From contig NZ_BMFH01000001.1 of the NCBI RefSeq assembly GCF_014638095.1, positions 1,497,227-1,561,226 on the forward strand: a stretch of 64,000 nucleotides of DNA, written 5' to 3'. A model generated the notes under the pieces. It was not told where the DNA came from. It ran no database searches and saw only the letters and a program-made list of their open reading frames with translations. The translations under genes and the position numbers were made by a program. The DNA comes from Muriicola marianensis (GTDB taxonomy: Bacteria > Bacteroidota > Bacteroidia > Flavobacteriales > Flavobacteriaceae). This document shows, one piece after another, positions 17,719 to 28,400 of the stretch (its first letter is position 1; each line of letters begins with the position of its first letter).

Positions 17719-20169
17719 ATGAAAAAAGGGCTAAAGACTACTCTCAAAGTACTTGGTATCATCGTTGTCGTTCTATTGCTTGCAGCCCTCGGGGGTTGGC
17801 TGTATCTCAAATCGACCTTCCTCGATTTTGAAAACGATTATGCCGAGAATAACCAGATCAATGAGATTAGCGTATCCGGGTACACTTTCAGGGACCTCAA
17901 CGGCAACGGGGAATTGGATATTTACGAAGACGAGAGGAGACCTGCTGAGGAGCGCATAGACGATCTGCTGTCACAGATGACCATGGAGGAGAAGATACAC
18001 CTGCTTAAAGGATCCGGGATTTCTTCTGCTATGGGCAGGGTTGAACCCGGAGAAGGGATCCCCGGAGCGGTTGGGACCATAGTCCCTACCCCAAGACTGG
18101 GTATCCCGACAATATATCTTTCAGACGGACCTGCCGGGTTGCGGATAGAACCCGTGCGCGAGGGTGAAGATCGTACCTACTACGCCACTGCCTTCCCTAT
18201 TGGAACTCTCCTGGCTTCTACCTGGAACACAGAGTTGGTCTATCAGGTTGGAAATGCCATGGGAAATGAAGCAAAGGAATACGGACTGGATGTTATCCTG
18301 GGCCCAGGGGCGAATATCCACAGGCATCCCTTCTGCGGCAGAAATTTTGAATATTATTCCGAAGACCCTGTCCTTACCGGGTATATTGGGGCGGCTATGG
18401 TCAACGGTATTGAATCCAATGGCATCGGTACTTCTGTAAAGCACTATGTCGCCAACAACCAGGAGACCAACAGGAACTTCAACGATGCTATCATCTCAGA
18501 AAGGGCCCTGAGGGAGATCTACCTGAAGGGTTTCGAGATCATCGTGAAACAATCCCAACCATGGACCATTATGTCTTCCTACAACAAGATCAATGGCACC
18601 TACGTGGCGGAGAGCCGTGAATTGCTTACCGATATTCTGAGAAATGACTGGGGATTCCAGGGACTGGTGATGTCCGACTGGTTTGGGGGCAATGACGCCG
18701 TGGCCATGATCAAGGCAGGTAATGACCTGCTAGAACCCGGCACAAAAAAGCAATGGAACGCCCTGCTCGAAGGACAGGAAAACGGCAGACTTACAGAGGA
18801 AGAGATCAATACCTCCGTTCGGCGGATCCTGGAACTGGTATTTAAATCAGGTAATATGAAAGGATCGGCCTACACTAATGATCCCGACCTGAGTGCCCAT
18901 GCGGAGATCACGAGAAACTCCGCTGCTGAGGGCATGGTCTTGCTAAAGAATAACGGTGTTCTTCCATTGAAGGACATCAGCAACATTGCCCTGCTCGGGG
19001 TAACCTCCTATGACTTTATCGCGGGGGGAACCGGATCCGGAGATGTAAATGAAGCTTATTCGGTATCCCTGGAAGAAGGGCTCCGAAATACAGGAGCGAA
19101 CCGGGAAGAAGGGTTTAGCAGTTCTTCCTTTAAGATCACCCCCATCGCCAAGGAAGCCTACGATTTACATAAAAAAGCAAATGCGGAAGAATTCGTAAAA
19201 CCAGAGGGCATCAACGCCATGTTCGAACCCTACAACCCTCCGGAGCTCACCTATACGGAAGAACAAATGGAGAAGATCGCCGCTGAAAGTGATGCTGCGA
19301 TCATTACGATCGGCCGTAACAGCGGTGAAGGTGGAGACCGTCGGGAAAAAGACGATTTCCTACTCAAAGCAAAAGAAATAGCCATGCTAGAATTAGCAAA
19401 TAAGGCATTTCACAAAGCCGGAAAACCCGTTGTCGTGGTGCTCAATATTGGTGGGGTAATTGAAACAGCCAGCTGGAAAGACCTGGCAGATGGGATCCTC
19501 CTGGCCTGGCAGGGCGGACAGGATGGCGGGAATTCTGTGGCCGACATCCTGAGCGGGAAAGTAAATCCCAGCGGAAAACTCCCCATGACCTTTCCCGTAA
19601 AACTGAGCGACCATGCTTCCCATGCGAATTTCCCTTTAGACGGCCGACCCATGAGTATGACGGACCTTATTTTCCCTCCTGCTGAAAAAGAGGATTCAGA
19701 AAAGGAACCCAATGTCGATTTTACTGTATATGAAGAAGGGATCTATGTAGGCTATCGCCACTTCGATAAAGCAGGACTGGAGGTTTCATACCCCTTTGGT
19801 TATGGCCTTTCTTACACAACTTTTGAACTCGACTCTCTGAGCCATACAGTTGAAAATGGTGCTTTGATCGTAAAGCTGGCTGTTCGCAATACCGGTGAGG
19901 TCTCGGGCAAGGAAGTCGTCCAGCTCTATGTTGGAAAATCAGATTCGAATATAGACAGGCCTGAGAAGGAACTGAAAGCCTTTACCAAAACCAGGGTACT
20001 GGCCCCGGGGGAGGCCACAGAGATCACCATGAATGTCCCGCTTTCGGATTTGAGTTATTGGGATGGGGACAACTCTGCCTGGAAATTGGAAGAAGGTACC
20101 TATGGGATACAGGTGGGGACATCTTCACGGGATATCCGGCTGAAAGGGGAGATCCAGATTCGGGAATAG
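17719..20169 (+). CDS. Membrane-anchored GH3 beta-glucosidase
   Basis: An 816-residue glycoside hydrolase family 3 enzyme. A transmembrane anchor or uncleaved signal (residues 9-31) puts it outside the inner membrane. At 59-71 the DLNGNGELDIYED segment is an EF-hand/dockerin-like calcium loop. The GH3 N-domain follows, with SDGPAGLRIEP, GRNFEYYSEDP, the K-H pair in SVKHYVANNQE (K241, H242) and the catalytic nucleophile D320 in GLVMSDWFGG. The C-domain holds GRNSGEGGDRREKDD (likely acid/base region), and a fibronectin-III-like domain closes the protein. The substrate is probably beta-glucosides or xylosides. ATG 17719 is chosen over upstream in-frame starts inside the divergent moaE gene. Confidence 0.9.
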   Translation: MKKGLKTTLKVLGIIVVVLLLAALGGWLYLKSTFLDFENDYAENNQINEISVSGYTFRDLNGNGELDIYEDERRPAEERIDDLLSQMTMEEKIHLLKGSGISSAMGRVEPGEGIPGAVGTIVPTPRLGIPTIYLSDGPAGLRIEPVREGEDRTYYATAFPIGTLLASTWNTELVYQVGNAMGNEAKEYGLDVILGPGANIHRHPFCGRNFEYYSEDPVLTGYIGAAMVNGIESNGIGTSVKHYVANNQETNRNFNDAIISERALREIYLKGFEIIVKQSQPWTIMSSYNKINGTYVAESRELLTDILRNDWGFQGLVMSDWFGGNDAVAMIKAGNDLLEPGTKKQWNALLEGQENGRLTEEEINTSVRRILELVFKSGNMKGSAYTNDPDLSAHAEITRNSAAEGMVLLKNNGVLPLKDISNIALLGVTSYDFIAGGTGSGDVNEAYSVSLEEGLRNTGANREEGFSSSSFKITPIAKEAYDLHKKANAEEFVKPEGINAMFEPYNPPELTYTEEQMEKIAAESDAAIITIGRNSGEGGDRREKDDFLLKAKEIAMLELANKAFHKAGKPVVVVLNIGGVIETASWKDLADGILLAWQGGQDGGNSVADILSGKVNPSGKLPMTFPVKLSDHASHANFPLDGRPMSMTDLIFPPAEKEDSEKEPNVDFTVYEEGIYVGYRHFDKAGLEVSYPFGYGLSYTTFELDSLSHTVENGALIVKLAVRNTGEVSGKEVVQLYVGKSDSNIDRPEKELKAFTKTRVLAPGEATEITMNVPLSDLSYWDGDNSAWKLEEGTYGIQVGTSSRDIRLKGEIQIRE

Positions 20170-20223
20170 TGAAAAGATAAGAACATCATGGGCTAAATAA
20201 CTTCAGGACAGAGAGGGGTTCAA

Positions 20224-21264
20224 CTATGCCAAAACCTCATAGACTGTAATACTCTTTTTCTTGTTCTTGAGCTGTACCTCGCCCACTTTTTTGCATTCAA
20301 AGGCTTCCTTGATCTTTAGGTAGCACTCCTCAGGGATCAGGATCTGGTTATCCTCAGCTGCAAACTCCAGTCGGGCTGCCGTGTTCACCGCATCTCCGAT
20401 CACTGTAAAATCGAGTCTTTTCAGGCTGGAGGACCCGATATTTCCCGAGACCATCTCCCCGCTGTTGATCCCTATGGAGACACTAGGCCGGTATCCGCCC
20501 ATCTCCTTGATCTCGGGAAGTTTCCCGATCTGTAGCCTTACTGCAAGGGCCGCATCTAGGGCACGGTCCAGGTGGTAATCCCCCCTGAAAACCGCCATGA
20601 CCGCATCTCCCATGAATTTATCGATATACCCTTCCTGGGCTATGATCTCCTTTACCATGGCGTCAAAATAAGAGTTGAGCATATTGACCACGGAATCCGC
20701 ACTGTTGGTCTCGCTCAAGGCTGTGAATCCGCACACATCGATGAACATGACCGTAGCCTGGATATTCTCGTTGGCCATGACCGCCGACTCAAATTCCTTT
20801 CGCCCCATAAAATTCAGTACATTTTCATCCACATACATCTTCAGGATATTGTTCTCCCGAACAGCCTTTAATGTTTCCTGCAATTCCCGTACATGTTTCA
20901 GGGTCTTTTCCATGGTGATGGTCAGGTCCTCGAAATTGATGGGCTTGGTAATAAAATCAAAGGCACCCCGGTTCATGGCCGTACGGATATTGTCCATGTC
21001 CCCATAGGCAGAAACGATGACCGATTTCAGGAGGGGATTCAGTTCCTGGAGTTTTGTCAACAGGGTAAGGCCGTCCATTTCCGGCATATTGATGTCACTG
21101 AGGACAATATCCACATCCGGCTCTTCCTTGAGCTTCTCCAGGGCATCTACCCCGTTGATGGCAAACCTGAATTCATACTCATTTTGCCTGATCTGTTTCC
21201 TGAATTTCTGTTTGATGAGGACCTCAAGATCCGCCTCGTCATCAACGACCAAAATCTTAGACAT
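20224..21264 (-). CDS. Response regulator with class III adenylate/guanylate cyclase output
   Basis: A 346-residue protein. Residues 1-122 form a receiver: D8, D9, phospho-acceptor D57 in [12 protein letters not shown], and K107 in ITKP. A helical linker leads to a class III nucleotide cyclase (about 165-346). Metal-binding Asp residues are D176 in [12 protein letters not shown] and D220 in [27 protein letters not shown] carries the catalytic Asn and Arg. The domain therefore looks active, probably making cAMP, though cGMP cannot be excluded. Its ATG overlaps the stop of the CheY-like gene by one base (TGATG). Phosphotransfer from one of the neighbouring kinases would couple their stimuli to cyclic nucleotide synthesis. 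Confidence 0.9.
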   Translation of the reverse strand: MSKILVVDDEADLEVLIKQKFRKQIRQNEYEFRFAINGVDALEKLKEEPDVDIVLSDINMPEMDGLTLLTKLQELNPLLKSVIVSAYGDMDNIRTAMNRGAFDFITKPINFEDLTITMEKTLKHVRELQETLKAVRENNILKMYVDENVLNFMGRKEFESAVMANENIQATVMFIDVCGFTALSETNSADSVVNMLNSYFDAMVKEIIAQEGYIDKFMGDAVMAVFRGDYHLDRALDAALAVRLQIGKLPEIKEMGGYRPSVSIGINSGEMVSGNIGSSSLKRLDFTVIGDAVNTAARLEFAAEDNQILIPEECYLKIKEAFECKKVGEVQLKNKKKSITVYEVLA

Positions 21265-21638
21265 CACAGTATCGCTTTTAATTTTTCCTTTAACACTCCA
21301 AATTCTACCGGTTTAGTCAGAAAATCGTCCGCTCCTAAACGCATGGCTGTTTCATAGTTCTCCCGATCCCCATAGGCAGTGATCATCATAACTACGGGTG
21401 GTGGCTTCTGAAAATTCTTTTTGATCTGTTCAAGCAGTTCAAGCCCACTCATTCCGGGCATGTTGATATCAGACAGGATGAGGACGGCTTCATGGTTGTG
21501 TGCTTCCAGGTATTGGAGTGCCTCTTCTCCGGAGAACGCGAAGGCAAATTTCAGTTCCCCATTTCTGATCTCTCGTCTGAATCGCTGGCGGAATAACAAT
21601 TGAACATCTTGCTCGTCATCAACTACTAAAATTTTCAT
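21264..21638 (-). CDS. CheY-like response regulator
   Basis: A 124-residue single receiver domain. Acidic pocket D7/D8, phospho-acceptor D57 in [13 protein letters not shown], Thr in MMITAYGD and Lys in FLTKPVEF are all present. It is closely related to the receiver of the adjacent cyclase gene (both share QxFRxxIRxxE and SDINMP), suggesting duplication. It has no output domain and probably acts as a phosphate relay or sink between the two kinases and the cyclase. It sits 25 bp downstream of the propeller kinase, in the same operon. Confidence 0.9.
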   Translation of the reverse strand: MKILVVDDEQDVQLLFRQRFRREIRNGELKFAFAFSGEEALQYLEAHNHEAVLILSDINMPGMSGLELLEQIKKNFQKPPPVVMMITAYGDRENYETAMRLGADDFLTKPVEFGVLKEKLKAIL

Positions 21639-21663
21639 CGGTACTGGTGGTTTGGTGGTTATT

Positions 21664-24600
21664 CTATTTTTTAGGTCGCTCTTCTATGGGCAGGATGATC
21701 TTAAAAGTGGATCCTTCTCCCTCCTTGGAAGATACTTTCAATTTCCCCTTGTGCTCTTTGGTCACAATTTCATAGCTCATACTCAGTCCTAACCCGGTGC
21801 CTCTTCCTGAAGGTTTTGTGGTAAAGAAGGGTTCAAAGATTTTCTGGATGATCTTTTTAGGGATCCCATTTCCATTGTCCATAACCTGGATCTCTACTGT
21901 ATTAGCCACCTTTTTCGTGATAATTTGCACTTTGGGATCATAGTCGCCCCCAACCTGTTTCTTTTTCTCCTGTACGGCGTGGAAGGCATTGGTAATAAGA
22001 TTTAAAATGACCCGCCCTATATCCTGAGGCACGACATTTATTTTTCCGACCGACTTGTCGAAATCAGTTTCCATGCTGGCGTTAAATGACTTATCCTTGG
22101 CGCGCAGGCCGTGATAGGCCAGTCGCAGGTATTCGTCTGCCAGTGCATTGATGTCTGTAGGCTCCTTTTGCCCGCTACTTCCCCGGCTGTGCAGGAGCAT
22201 ACCCTTCACAATTGAGTCAGCCCTCTTGCCGTGATGGGAAATCTTTTCCAGATTTTGATCAATATCTAATATGAGTTCTTCTTCAAGTTTTTCATCGCGT
22301 TCCTTTTTACTTTTGGCCCTTTCTTCTTTCAGCTCTTCGATCAATTCCTGGCTCACTTCTGAAAAATTATTGACAAAGTTCAGCGGGTTTTGTATCTCAT
22401 GGGCAATTCCGGCAGTGAGTTCTCCAAGACTGGCCATTTTTTCGGACTGTATCAGCTGGCTTTGGGTGGCCTTTAGTTCCGCATAGGCCTTCTTGATCTC
22501 CTTAGCCTGTTTCAATTCTTTTTCACGCGCCTTTTCGCGCTCCCGCCGGATCGTCTTTTCTTTTTGGAAGAGATGTACGCGGTACCCAATAAACAAAAGA
22601 ATCAAGAAGTAAATACCATAGGCCCACCAGGTTCGCCACCAGGGCGGTGCAATGGTGATCCTGATACTGGCCCTTTCCTCGTTCCAGATCCCATCGGCAT
22701 TGGAGCCTTTTACCCTGAAGGTGTATTCGCCCGGCGAAAGGTTGGTATAGGAAGCTTTCCGTTCTTTGGAAGGTTCGGACCAGTCTGTATCGTAATTTTC
22801 CAACTTCCAGGAATAGAGGTTATCCTGAGGATTTAAATAATGTAAAGCCACGAATTCAAAGCTCAGATCACGCTGTCGGTGATTTAGTTTTATGTTCCTG
22901 GTAAAAGCAACCGATTTTGTAAACAGATCTCCATCAGGGCCACTATAAACGGTATCGTTTACTCCCAATCGGGTGATCACCATATTGGGACGGATAGAAT
23001 CTTTCTTAAAAATTACTTCAGGGTCAATTTTATTGAGTCCTTTAAAACCTCCAATCCAGATCATCCCATCACTGGTTTTGATCATTCTGGACCAACCCGG
23101 TAAACTTTGCATACCTTCCCGCGAACCGTAATTATGAAAGGTGAGGGAACCGGTATCGAATACGGAAAGACCTCTTTGGTTGGGAAGCCATAGTCGCCCC
23201 CTTTCATCCTCCAATAATTGATCACTATACTGTGAGACATCGTTGTGCAGCAACCCTTGTTCCTCTCCGTAAAAAACTACCTCTTCAGGATTAGGTCCTA
23301 CCAAGGCCAATCCTCCTCCGCTGTATGTCGATATCCAGATTTTCCCTTCGCCTGCCGGAGCAAAGGAAGTAACACTGGGCATTTTTAACGGTTCATTAAT
23401 TCTAATAAAGGTGCCCTTTTCCCTGTCGAATTGGCACAAGCCGCCATCTGTACCTATCCAAAGCCGATCCTGGTCATCTTCTTCAATGAATCTTATCTCA
23501 TTACTGATCAGGGATAAGCTGTCCTTAGGGTCATGGGTAAAATGTTTAAAGGCATTGTCTTCAGGGGAATAGGCATAAAGTCCAAACTCATTGTCTCCGC
23601 TATCACCTAACCAAAGAACACCCTCTGAATCCTGGTAGATGCTATTAACAAGAAGGCCGTTCATACCGTGTTTTTCACTATTGTCAACTTCAAACTTTTG
23701 AATGACCTCTTGAGTACCTTTCCCCAGTATGTAAATTCCTTGTCTCCAAACTGAGATCCACAAATTCCCTGATGTATCTTCCTCAATGAATTCAATATCG
23801 TATGAGAATTCCAGTTTGTTTTCCCCGGAAAAGAGATTTACCGGAGTCAGTTTTTTTTGCCTTTCCAGCAGCTTAAATAATCCTCTGCCATAAGTTCCCA
23901 CCCAAATGCTGCCTTCCGAATCCTCGTAGATTGAACGTATCTGACGCAATTTTTTTTGATTACGTCCCCGCTCGAAGTTGATTTTTGTAAAATGATCGCC
24001 TTCCTTCAGGGACAATCCATTTGAAGTTCCTACCCATAATCGATCTTTACTATCCTCAAATAGGCTAAAAATAGTATCCGAAGGTATGCTGGTTTTATCC
24101 TCCGGGTTATGTCGGAAGGTCTCTATCTGTCTGATTTTTGGAGATTGCTTGTAAATATTCGGTCTGGTGGCATGCCACATCAAACCAGAATTATCAAGGA
24201 TGGTTCTAAACTGAAAAATATGTTTTCCCTCAGGAAATGGATTAGAGTCATCGTTAAATTTTTCAGTATATATCGTAAACCTTTCCTTCGCAAAATCGTA
24301 ATAGAGATAGGTTAAGGGTTCCCCTTCAGAAAACGGGCTTAGGTTGGTTGTTGCGAACCATATTCCACCATCGTGTTGGGCAAATACCGACAACTGATCT
24401 GTCCTTTTGGCCCCTTTGCTAAATTTTAAACTTCCTTCTCCATATTTTATTTGCTTTGATGTTCCACTTTTGAGATCGACCCGGGTAACGTTTCCCTCCT
24501 CCTGGAATACCCACAATTTGCCCTTGATATCTATGAATGCATACTGCAGATTATGAGGCGTTAGGGTATTGTCCCGGTCTGCCAATTTTGTAAATGATTC

Positions 24601-25428
24601 TACGCAGGATCGTTTTACGGGATCCCAGAGATAAACTCCTTTATCCCCCCGGAGTACATCGAAACTTTCCGTGCCACGAACGATCATTCGAATGGTATCT
24701 TTGATATCCGTACCCGGAATAGTGGAACCGGAAGCGATGACTTGTTCCATAGAGTCTTTCTCAGCATTGTAAATGTTGAGATTCCCGGGATGTAACAATT
24801 GCCAAAGACTACTGTCTTTTCCGGCTTCCATCAACTCCCAATTCAGCACGATATGATTAAACCTGGGATAGTTTCGCTTATGAAGATACTTGCTCATTTT
24901 TCCCGAACTGGAATTGATCTTAGCCAGGACGAGTGTATCCAGAACCCTGGAGTAATTCAAAAACCAAATGTTCTCTTTAGAGTCCTCAAAAAGCAATTCT
25001 GTATAAAAATCGTATGGAAGTTCTTCGGGATTATCGGGGTTGGGCAGGTAATTCTGAAATCGTTCCGTAATGGGATCATAAGAAGTTATCCCATCTCCAA
25101 AATTGGAGGTCCAAATTTTACCATCCCTGGCCTTGACGAATTTGAATCCGCCACGTAATTGCAGGTTTCCTTTTTTATCCGATTTGTCACCTCGAAATAC
25201 TTTGAATTCGTATCCGTCGTACTTTACAATCCCGTTTTGGGTGGTAATCCATATAAAACCCTGGTCATCCTGAATGACATCTCGTGCAAACTCTTCCGGA
25301 AGTCCCTCAGCCACCCCATACTTTTCAAAGGCGATCTTCTCTCTTTGGGATAAAGTGATTGCATGAAGAAATAATGCTAAAGCCAGGAGGAAAATCCGGA
25401 CGGTACGAAAAGATTCAGCTACAGGCAT
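21664..25428 (-). CDS. Sensor histidine kinase with regulator-propeller ectodomain
   Basis: A 1254-residue kinase. After a signal peptide ([20 protein letters not shown], ending near TLSQ) come many two-component regulator propeller repeats to about residue 780 (for example [38 protein letters not shown]). A Y_Y_Y domain follows ([17 protein letters not shown]), then one membrane helix ([19 protein letters not shown]), a basic coiled-coil linker and the kinase core: [15 protein letters not shown] with the phospho-His near 1010, NLITNAFHA (N box), MDNGNGIP and [15 protein letters not shown]. There is no receiver or AraC domain, unlike many propeller sensors; the separate regulators downstream serve that role. 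ATG 25428 starts at the signal peptide; the upstream TTG does not improve it. Confidence 0.9.
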   Translation of the reverse strand: MPVAESFRTVRIFLLALALFLHAITLSQREKIAFEKYGVAEGLPEEFARDVIQDDQGFIWITTQNGIVKYDGYEFKVFRGDKSDKKGNLQLRGGFKFVKARDGKIWTSNFGDGITSYDPITERFQNYLPNPDNPEELPYDFYTELLFEDSKENIWFLNYSRVLDTLVLAKINSSSGKMSKYLHKRNYPRFNHIVLNWELMEAGKDSSLWQLLHPGNLNIYNAEKDSMEQVIASGSTIPGTDIKDTIRMIVRGTESFDVLRGDKGVYLWDPVKRSCVESFTKLADRDNTLTPHNLQYAFIDIKGKLWVFQEEGNVTRVDLKSGTSKQIKYGEGSLKFSKGAKRTDQLSVFAQHDGGIWFATTNLSPFSEGEPLTYLYYDFAKERFTIYTEKFNDDSNPFPEGKHIFQFRTILDNSGLMWHATRPNIYKQSPKIRQIETFRHNPEDKTSIPSDTIFSLFEDSKDRLWVGTSNGLSLKEGDHFTKINFERGRNQKKLRQIRSIYEDSEGSIWVGTYGRGLFKLLERQKKLTPVNLFSGENKLEFSYDIEFIEEDTSGNLWISVWRQGIYILGKGTQEVIQKFEVDNSEKHGMNGLLVNSIYQDSEGVLWLGDSGDNEFGLYAYSPEDNAFKHFTHDPKDSLSLISNEIRFIEEDDQDRLWIGTDGGLCQFDREKGTFIRINEPLKMPSVTSFAPAGEGKIWISTYSGGGLALVGPNPEEVVFYGEEQGLLHNDVSQYSDQLLEDERGRLWLPNQRGLSVFDTGSLTFHNYGSREGMQSLPGWSRMIKTSDGMIWIGGFKGLNKIDPEVIFKKDSIRPNMVITRLGVNDTVYSGPDGDLFTKSVAFTRNIKLNHRQRDLSFEFVALHYLNPQDNLYSWKLENYDTDWSEPSKERKASYTNLSPGEYTFRVKGSNADGIWNEERASIRITIAPPWWRTWWAYGIYFLILLFIGYRVHLFQKEKTIRREREKAREKELKQAKEIKKAYAELKATQSQLIQSEKMASLGELTAGIAHEIQNPLNFVNNFSEVSQELIEELKEERAKSKKERDEKLEEELILDIDQNLEKISHHGKRADSIVKGMLLHSRGSSGQKEPTDINALADEYLRLAYHGLRAKDKSFNASMETDFDKSVGKINVVPQDIGRVILNLITNAFHAVQEKKKQVGGDYDPKVQIITKKVANTVEIQVMDNGNGIPKKIIQKIFEPFFTTKPSGRGTGLGLSMSYEIVTKEHKGKLKVSSKEGEGSTFKIILPIEERPKK

Positions 25429-25494
25429 GGTTGGTTGCTTTGGTTGGTTAGGCAAAACTGATTCTCACATAATTACAGCTACATAAACTCTATT

Positions 25495-28400
25495 TTATAC
25501 AGGTAAGGTAATGATAAATTCTGAGCCTTTCCCCTGCTCAGAAATGGCTTTGAGATCACCCCCATGCCCCTTGGTCACAATATCATAGCTCATACTCAGG
25601 CCCAAACCCGTCCCCTGCCCGGTAGGTTTTGTCGTAAAAAAGGGCTGGAAGATCTTTTCCCGTATGGCCTCGGGGATGCCGTTGCCGTTGTCCTTCACAG
25701 AAATTTCAACTCCATTTGCGTTCCTGCGGGTAGTCACCGTCACCGTAGGCGTATATCCACCTCCTGTCTTTTCCTTCTTCTCCTTCACCACGTGGAATGC
25801 GTTGGTGATCAGGTTGAGGATCACCCTGCCAATATCCTGGGGAACCACATGCACCTTGCCGAGGGATTCATCAAAATGAGTCTCCAGCGTGGCGTTAAAA
25901 CTTTTGTCCTTTGCCCTTAGCCCGTGATAGGCCAGCCTGAGGTATTCATCGGCGAGAACGTTGATGTCCGTAGACTCTTTCTCCCCGCTGCTCCCCCTGC
26001 TGTGTTGCAACATTCCCTTGACAATTCCGTCGGCCCGCTGGCCGTGATGGTGGATCTTTTCCAGGTTCTGGACGATGTCTCCGGCCAGGGCTTTGGCCTC
26101 CTCTACATCGCCCTTTTGTATCTCCTCAAGCATCTCTTCTATGAGCTCCTTGCTCACTTCGGAGAAGTTGTTTACAAAGTTCAGGGGGTTCTGGATCTCG
26201 TGGGCGATCCCGGCGGTGAGTTCCCCCAGGGAAGCCATTTTCTCGGAATGCACCAGCTGCTTCTGGGTCTCTCTAAGCTCGCCCAGGGTGCGTTCAATAC
26301 GCTCTTTGGCCATTTCGAGCTTTACGAAATCCTCATATCGGGCATAAGCGATCGAGAAGGCATCGGCCAGGGAACCTACTGCTTCCATCTGATCCTCGTC
26401 CAGGGATTTGGTATTCCCCACATAGAGCATCCCCTGTTTGAAAGGGAGAAAATGAAGGAAAAGGGATTCCGGAGGTTCTTCAGCTCCCTGGTATTCTTTT
26501 TTATTGCTCACCTGGCCCAGGTGCATCATGGTCTGCATAAATTCGAGGAATTGCTTTTTGTCCCAGTGGGTTCTGTACACTTCTCCTTTTTTCCAATGGG
26601 CGACAGTGGCAGCGGTATCCTTGTCGGCATCAAAAGGTATGCGCATGGCACCAAGCGATTTCCCATCCGGAGCAGATAAAAAAGCCTGTACCGTGCTGTC
26701 CGATTCATGCACTATAAATACCCCACAACGAATAAATGGGACTCCAAGGACGGTGAGTTCATTCCAGATGAGAGGAGTGATGCGTTCGAGGTCCTTTGTA
26801 GTACGCATGCTGGCGATCTGCCCCCGTATGCGGTCAATAGAGGCCTGTTTGACCGCCTCTTTGGCCTGGGCTTCCGCTTTTTGAAGATCCAGAAATCGGG
26901 TGTAGGTCTGCTCGAATACAGAAGCAAAACGCTTGAAAATATCATGAGCTTCTGGGACAGCCTCACGGGTGATAAACAGGAGATACCCGTATTTGAAGTA
27001 AACCACATGATCGATTTGGTAGGTGGGGAAGGCCCCGTTTGTTTCCTTGAGCTGTCTGAGTACATCCCCCACAACCGGAAGCGTGCTCATATACTCGTAA
27101 TGGGCAACGCATTCTTCCCCTGCTATCTCCTTTACAAACAGGGATTCACCCCCTTGTCCCATTTCATAATACTGCTTAAAGATCCCTTTCCTGGGAACCG
27201 TATAGGTGGGAAGTAAGCCGGCTTCATTTCCAAACCATTCAATAGAGTCGTTCTCACGGAAAATATTAAATGCACAACCCCAGGTTTCAATTCCAAGGGC
27301 TCGGACCTCTTTGTCGAGCAAGTGGGACGCCTCAGCCAATTCGTCAGAATGCTGCATGGCCATGGTGCGGGCCCGCACCCGTTCCAGGGCCAATTCGATC
27401 TCTGCCTCTCTTTTCTGACGTTCGGATTCCTTCAGGTCCTCAAACCTGCGATAGGCCAGATCGAAAACCCCTGCAAACCGTACCAGGGTATTGATGTCTT
27501 CGGCCGGAGGGTTAGGAACTACCCCGGGAAGGCTGTATCCAATTTCTCCGTGGGTGGTACGGGCCATCACAAAGGTGAGTCCGCCTATTTTCCGGATGTC
27601 ATCGGCCGAAGGAGCCTGTGGGTCTACCTGCTGGAAATCCCCCAGGGATACCATTATATCAACGTAGTCCACGGCCGCATCTGCATCCATTGCGTAAACT
27701 ACTGTCGGCTCTTTACTCTTCTCCCATTTTGCCAGCAAAGGAACCTCGCCATGGATATGGCGTGGAAGCTTCATCACCATCCCGATTCGGGTACCGTCTC
27801 CCGAGGTCATGGCCTTCTGGTAGGTATCCGGCAACCAGCGCATATGCCAGAAGTAGTGTGCTTCATGACCAAGCCGGATAAATTCAGACCGCATGGTCAC
27901 CACAATGTCCAGTAACTCGGAGGATTCCTGCATCCCTGTGACTTGTGAACGGATCCGTTCCAGCGCTGCTTCGATCTGGGCCTCCCGGGCCTGGGCTTCT
28001 GCTTTTTGCAGGTCTAAATACCGTGTATAGGTCTGGCCGAAAACGGAGGAGAAGCGTTCCAGGACCGAGCGGATATCATCCTGTAAGGGGGCCTCTGTAA
28101 ATGCGAAAAGCATCCCGTCCTTAAATGCAAAACTATTGTGGTGCACAGTTTCGGGAATCTTATTGAGGTCGAATTTCACCGGGTAATCCGGCGCTTTGTT
28201 CAGGATACCAAAATATGTCTTCAGGTCTTCACCCTTTAGCACATACGAGAAGGTTTTATGGCGGTTGCTCCAGGCTTTTTTAACACCACTCAACAGGGGA
28301 TGGAGCGACATATCGAGGGTTCCAGAATGCAGGACGGTCTGTGAATTTTTTTTGACCGAGGCTGTCCACAATTCCATATGCTTAGCCTTGCTTAAAATAC

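Noticed and set aside
25924-26679. 251-codon plus-strand frame opposite the repeated-module kinase
   Set aside because: It is antisense to a conserved kinase domain and its product is of low complexity without motifs; a shadow of the real gene.
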